This document shows, piece after piece, positions 15,511 to 18,162 of a stretch of 18,162 nt of DNA. Made by a program: the position numbers and the translations under genes. The notes beneath the pieces are model-generated. The model saw only the letters and a program-made list of their open reading frames with translations. It did not search any database and had not been told where the DNA came from. The stretch comes from Deferribacterales bacterium UBA4806. Lineage in GTDB: Bacteria; Chrysiogenota; Deferribacteres; Deferribacterales; UBA228. Location: positions 6,059-24,220 of the forward strand of contig DHGE01000119.1 in the NCBI GenBank assembly GCA_002402635.1, written 5' to 3'. Numbering within the stretch: position 1 is the stretch's first letter; each line of letters opens with the position of its first letter.

Positions 15511-16281
15511 ATGAATCAGTGGGGATTTTATTATAATCAAACAAGATGTATTGGGTGTAAAGCTTGTGTACTTGCTTGTAAAGCCTGGAATGATGATAAA
15601 AAAGGTGATTTGTTAGTAAATGTAGATAATTTTGATCCTCAAAAAGGTTGGTGGGAAGATCATAATTATGAAGTTAAATTAAATAGCTATGATGATATAA
15701 AAATATATATTGATCCAACTTCAGGAATGACTAATTATAGTGAATCTAAAAAATACTATATGAAGGAAGATTGGAGAAGGGTTAGTGTAGATGAATATGG
15801 TTCAGCAGAAATCCCTCCAATGGTGGATGTTTTATATCTATCAGTGGCCTGTAATCATTGTAATGAGCCAGCATGTATCAAGGCCTGTCCTATGCAGATA
15901 ATTTATAAAGAACCTGAATATGGCATTGTTCTGGTTGATAACAGTAATTGTATTTCATGTGGGAGCTGTCAAATGGCCTGTCCATGGAAGGCTCCACAAT
16001 ATTATGATCCAAATTATATGAATTTTGCACAGACTGATCCAAAAAGGCCAAAAATGACAAAATGTACATTGTGTGTAGATAGAATAAGAGAAGGTTTAAA
16101 ACCAGCTTGTGTTGCAGCTTGCATGAATAGAGCTTTAGATGCAGGACCGATGGAAGAATTAGAAAGCCAATACCCAGAGGCTGTAGAAAGTGTTGAGAAT
16201 TTTGCGAGTGATGAGGTTCCTAAATTAAATGTTAAAACAGGACCTAATATTATTTTTAAAAAGAGAGAAAGAAGATTTTAG
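15511..16281 (+). CDS. DmsB-like four-cluster [4Fe-4S] ferredoxin subunit, copy B2
   Basis: Electron-transfer partner of A2, 256 residues, with the same 16 cysteines as B1: C13/16/19/23, then C114/117/122/126, C147/150/153/157 and C185/188/200/204. The region between the first and second cluster motifs (about 33-100) is longer than in B1 and shares little with it except KKYYMKEDWRR, so it may give each B subunit specificity for its own A partner. The last 146 codons are nearly identical to B1. GGAG at 15501-15504 provides the ribosome site, just after the A2 stop. There is no signal peptide; export with A2 by Tat is inferred. Confidence 0.92.
   Translation: MNQWGFYYNQTRCIGCKACVLACKAWNDDKKGDLLVNVDNFDPQKGWWEDHNYEVKLNSYDDIKIYIDPTSGMTNYSESKKYYMKEDWRRVSVDEYGSAEIPPMVDVLYLSVACNHCNEPACIKACPMQIIYKEPEYGIVLVDNSNCISCGSCQMACPWKAPQYYDPNYMNFAQTDPKRPKMTKCTLCVDRIREGLKPACVAACMNRALDAGPMEELESQYPEAVESVENFASDEVPKLNVKTGPNIIFKKRERRF
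15844..16281 (+). repeat. Homogenised 3' tract of B2
   Basis: Partner of 12150-12587 at an offset of 3694 bp, about 94% identical and ending at the same stop codon. The similarity stops at the stop codon: the sequences that follow are unrelated (intergenic before A2 versus the start of the chaperone gene). Confidence 0.85.
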
Positions 16282-16309
16282 ATTAATGAATAATATTAGG
16301 AGAAATGAA

Positions 16310-17050
16310 ATGAAGGAAAAAGAGAAGTGTAAAGAAATAGATAGAAATAATATAAAAGAAATTATTAAATTTAGAAGTAACATATATAATTTTTTATCAA
16401 GAGCTTTTATTGAAGAAGTAAATGGGAATTATTTAGAGGATTTAAAGGAAATATGTCCTTATTTTGAGAAACTTGCAACAGAGACGGATGATGAAATTTT
16501 TATAAAGGGAGTTGAAACTCTTTCAAAATATTTAAAAGAAGTTAATTTTGACTCTGATGCTATTGATGAATTAGAAAGGCTTTTTACAATATTGTTTTTA
16601 AACGTTTCTCCAAATGATATAACAACCCATGTGCACCCATTTGAATCCGTTTATCTATCTCCAAGTAAACTTGTAATGCAAGATCAAAGAGACGAAGTAA
16701 TGGAATTTTATGCTCAATATGGCTTGGGTGTTAATGAAAGTTTTAAAGAACCAGAAGATCATATATCTGCCGAGCTTGGGTTTCTTAGTGCCTTAAATGA
16801 ATTGATAATATCTGATTTTAATAAAGATGATGTAACAAATGTATTAGAAAAATTAAGGGCTCATCTTAGGTTTATGGAAGTTCATTTATTAAAATGGATT
16901 CATTTAATGGGGAGTGATCTGAGGAAGGCAGACAAAAATGGTTTTTATAGCTCCTTAGGAGATATAACAGTTGGTTTTGTAAGAATAGATTATAATTTTC
17001 TTAAAGATTTAAGTCAGTTTATAGATGGTGAGTATAATGAAATTAGATAA
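16310..17050 (+). CDS. TorD/DmsD-like molybdoenzyme maturation chaperone
   Basis: Cytoplasmic chaperone of the TorD/DmsD family, which holds the Tat signal of a molybdoenzyme subunit and helps cofactor insertion before export. I place the start at the ATG at 16310 (246 residues) because AGGAGA lies 6 bases upstream; longer in-frame starts at 16229 and 16286 lack this and 16229 overlaps B2. It is all-helical in appearance. Family landmarks are HPFESVYLS near 109-117, EPEDHISAELGFL at 147-159 and HLLKWI at 192-197. It is the only chaperone for the two A subunits in the window, whose signal regions are identical. The gene order matches the dms/ynf type arrangement but without a membrane-anchor gene before it. 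Confidence 0.88.
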   Translation: MKEKEKCKEIDRNNIKEIIKFRSNIYNFLSRAFIEEVNGNYLEDLKEICPYFEKLATETDDEIFIKGVETLSKYLKEVNFDSDAIDELERLFTILFLNVSPNDITTHVHPFESVYLSPSKLVMQDQRDEVMEFYAQYGLGVNESFKEPEDHISAELGFLSALNELIISDFNKDDVTNVLEKLRAHLRFMEVHLLKWIHLMGSDLRKADKNGFYSSLGDITVGFVRIDYNFLKDLSQFIDGEYNEIR

Positions 17051-17096
17051 ATTAATCCAAAAGCAATATAATCAGATTTGTATCTATCCTTATACT

Positions 17097-18162
17097 TTAA
17101 TGGCAATATTTTTTCAAATATCTCACTTTGCCTTTCAGGGCTAACTCTTTTAAATAGTTCAGGTCTTTTTTTACAAAGTATGCAAATTTGTCTTTATCTT
17201 TTATAACCTGTAAAAGACCATATCTTCTTTTTAAAAGTTCTGTCTTGTTTAACAAGATAGACGTTAAAGAGCCTAAATAATAGAGTTCCATAATGTTGTC
17301 AAAGTATTTATCGATAGTTGTTTCATTGCCAAACTTTAAAGATATTATTATATCAGTTAATTCTTTTGCATATGTCTTTAATTCATTATCTTCGATTTCA
17401 TCAATTAATGAAAAATTAATAGTATTGTTATATTGAATATCATGGGATAATTGTAATATATGTTTATAAAAACCATAGTTATTGTCTGCGCAGAGAACCT
17501 TAGCAACAATAAGTCTTATCATTTCTAAATATAAATTAACTGCACTTTCTGATATCCAGACATTTGGATAGGGATGATAAAAATAATTTAATGGGATAAA
17601 TTCACCTTTGCTTTTTTCTGCAATCTTTGTCCCAGGGTAGGGAGATAAAATGAAAATATTAAATTGTATTTTAACATGAGAAACTTTTGTGAACGTTGCC
17701 AATTCAATTATTTCTCTGAGTAGTTTATTCGAAGTTTCTTCCATTTCATAAGGAGATATAATATATCCTATAAATAATTCAAAGGGTATTGTGCTTCTGT
17801 TATTTTCTAAAAATTTTATAAATAGTTTTATAGCATTTAATTCTTTATCTAACATCTCTTGGGTTCTCAATTTTCCTTTTAATCTTCTACCAACAAATGG
17901 ATCTTCTGTAATTCTATCTCGACCTATAAAAAAAGAAAATATACCTAATTCCTCTGTTATTTTAAAAAAATATTCATCTATATTGGAAGGATCAATAAAA
18001 ACACTAAATCCGTCAATTGACGTCAAATTTTTGAGATCTTTTAAAATTTTATAAGTTATTTCTCTACTGTTTTTATCAGAAAAAGGAGAGCTGTCGGAAA
18101 GTGAAAAAATTAATGGCCTATGCTCGAGCAACTTAATTCTTTTTACTGTGTTAATGATAGTC
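17097..18162 (-). CDS. Radical SAM-like protein, C-terminal part (5' end outside window)
   Basis: The minus-strand frame stays open to the right edge. A TTG at 18131 could be read as a start, but the ten codons before it are also open and nothing marks it as a true start, so I treat the gene as truncated. About 355 residues are visible. The segment IFILSPYPGTKIAE resembles the (T/S)PYPGT motif that ends the TIM barrel of many radical SAM proteins, and the part before it (FFIGRDRITEDPFVGRRLKGKLRTQEML) resembles the barrel strand and helix preceding it. No CxxxCxxC cluster motif is seen; it would be upstream, outside the window. The C-terminal ~140 residues are helical and not recognised. It converges on the chaperone gene with 46 bp between the stops. 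Function is unknown. Confidence 0.5.
   Translation of the reverse strand, partial: TIINTVKRIKLLEHRPLIFSLSDSSPFSDKNSREITYKILKDLKNLTSIDGFSVFIDPSNIDEYFFKITEELGIFSFFIGRDRITEDPFVGRRLKGKLRTQEMLDKELNAIKLFIKFLENNRSTIPFELFIGYIISPYEMEETSNKLLREIIELATFTKVSHVKIQFNIFILSPYPGTKIAEKSKGEFIPLNYFYHPYPNVWISESAVNLYLEMIRLIVAKVLCADNNYGFYKHILQLSHDIQYNNTINFSLIDEIEDNELKTYAKELTDIIISLKFGNETTIDKYFDNIMELYYLGSLTSILLNKTELLKRRYGLLQVIKDKDKFAYFVKKDLNYLKELALKGKVRYLKKYCH

Noticed and set aside
16229..16309. Earlier starts for the TorD-like chaperone
   Set aside because: The 16229 start overlaps the end of B2 by over 50 bp, and 16286 has no ribosome site; the ATG at 16310 has AGGAGA at proper spacing.

Overview
This is a low-GC (AT-rich, by eye around 30% G+C), gene-dense bacterial chromosome segment with strong AGGAGG-type ribosome binding sites. 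No rRNA, tRNA, CRISPR array, transposase or phage gene is visible. The gene set (Tat-exported molybdenum reductases, LL-diaminopimelate aminotransferase, several radical SAM proteins) suggests an anaerobe or facultative anaerobe that respires external acceptors and makes meso-diaminopimelate peptidoglycan. A low-GC lineage such as Deferribacterota would fit, but this is a guess from gene content, not from any phylogenetic marker comparison.

Region 1 (1-7773) is housekeeping. The 3' part of a ribulose-phosphate 3-epimerase gene enters from the left and converges on a long minus-strand gene train. That train reads, in transcription order, rpsF, ssb, rpsR, a DUF2232/YybS-like membrane protein, a FieF-type cation diffusion facilitator, dapL, fmt, htpX and a HemW/HemN-like radical SAM protein. 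Many junctions are tight: 2 bp at rpsF/ssb, an ATGA overlap at DUF2232/CDF, an 8-bp overlap at CDF/dapL and a TAAATG junction at dapL/fmt. The usual rplI partner is not in this cluster. The rpsF train and the plus-strand rluD gene are divergent and share a short promoter region near 7794-7856.

Region 2 (8812-9126) is a very AT-rich 315-bp intergenic stretch without a recognisable gene. Its one clear structure is a 17-bp-arm inverted repeat about 100 bp before the next gene.

Region 3 (9127-17050) is the notable part: a plus-strand array A1-B1-A2-B2-D. A1 and A2 are paralogous DmsA-like molybdopterin oxidoreductases. B1 and B2 are paralogous DmsB-like four-cluster ferredoxins. D is a TorD/DmsD-like maturation chaperone. 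No DmsC/NrfD-type or heme-b membrane anchor lies in the window. The two modules differ through most of their length but share homogenised blocks. A 128-nt stretch covering the Tat signal and first mature residues of A1 and A2 is identical, and the last 438 nt of B1 and B2 are about 94% identical. This pattern suggests gene conversion. The A subunits also appear to differ at the molybdenum ligand: A1 keeps a serine where A2 has Gly/His and a shortened loop. The two modules may therefore have different chemistry while sharing export signal, chaperone and electron-transfer surface.

Region 4 (17097-18162) is a minus-strand gene converging on the reductase array. It is cut by the right edge and resembles the C-terminal part of a radical SAM protein.
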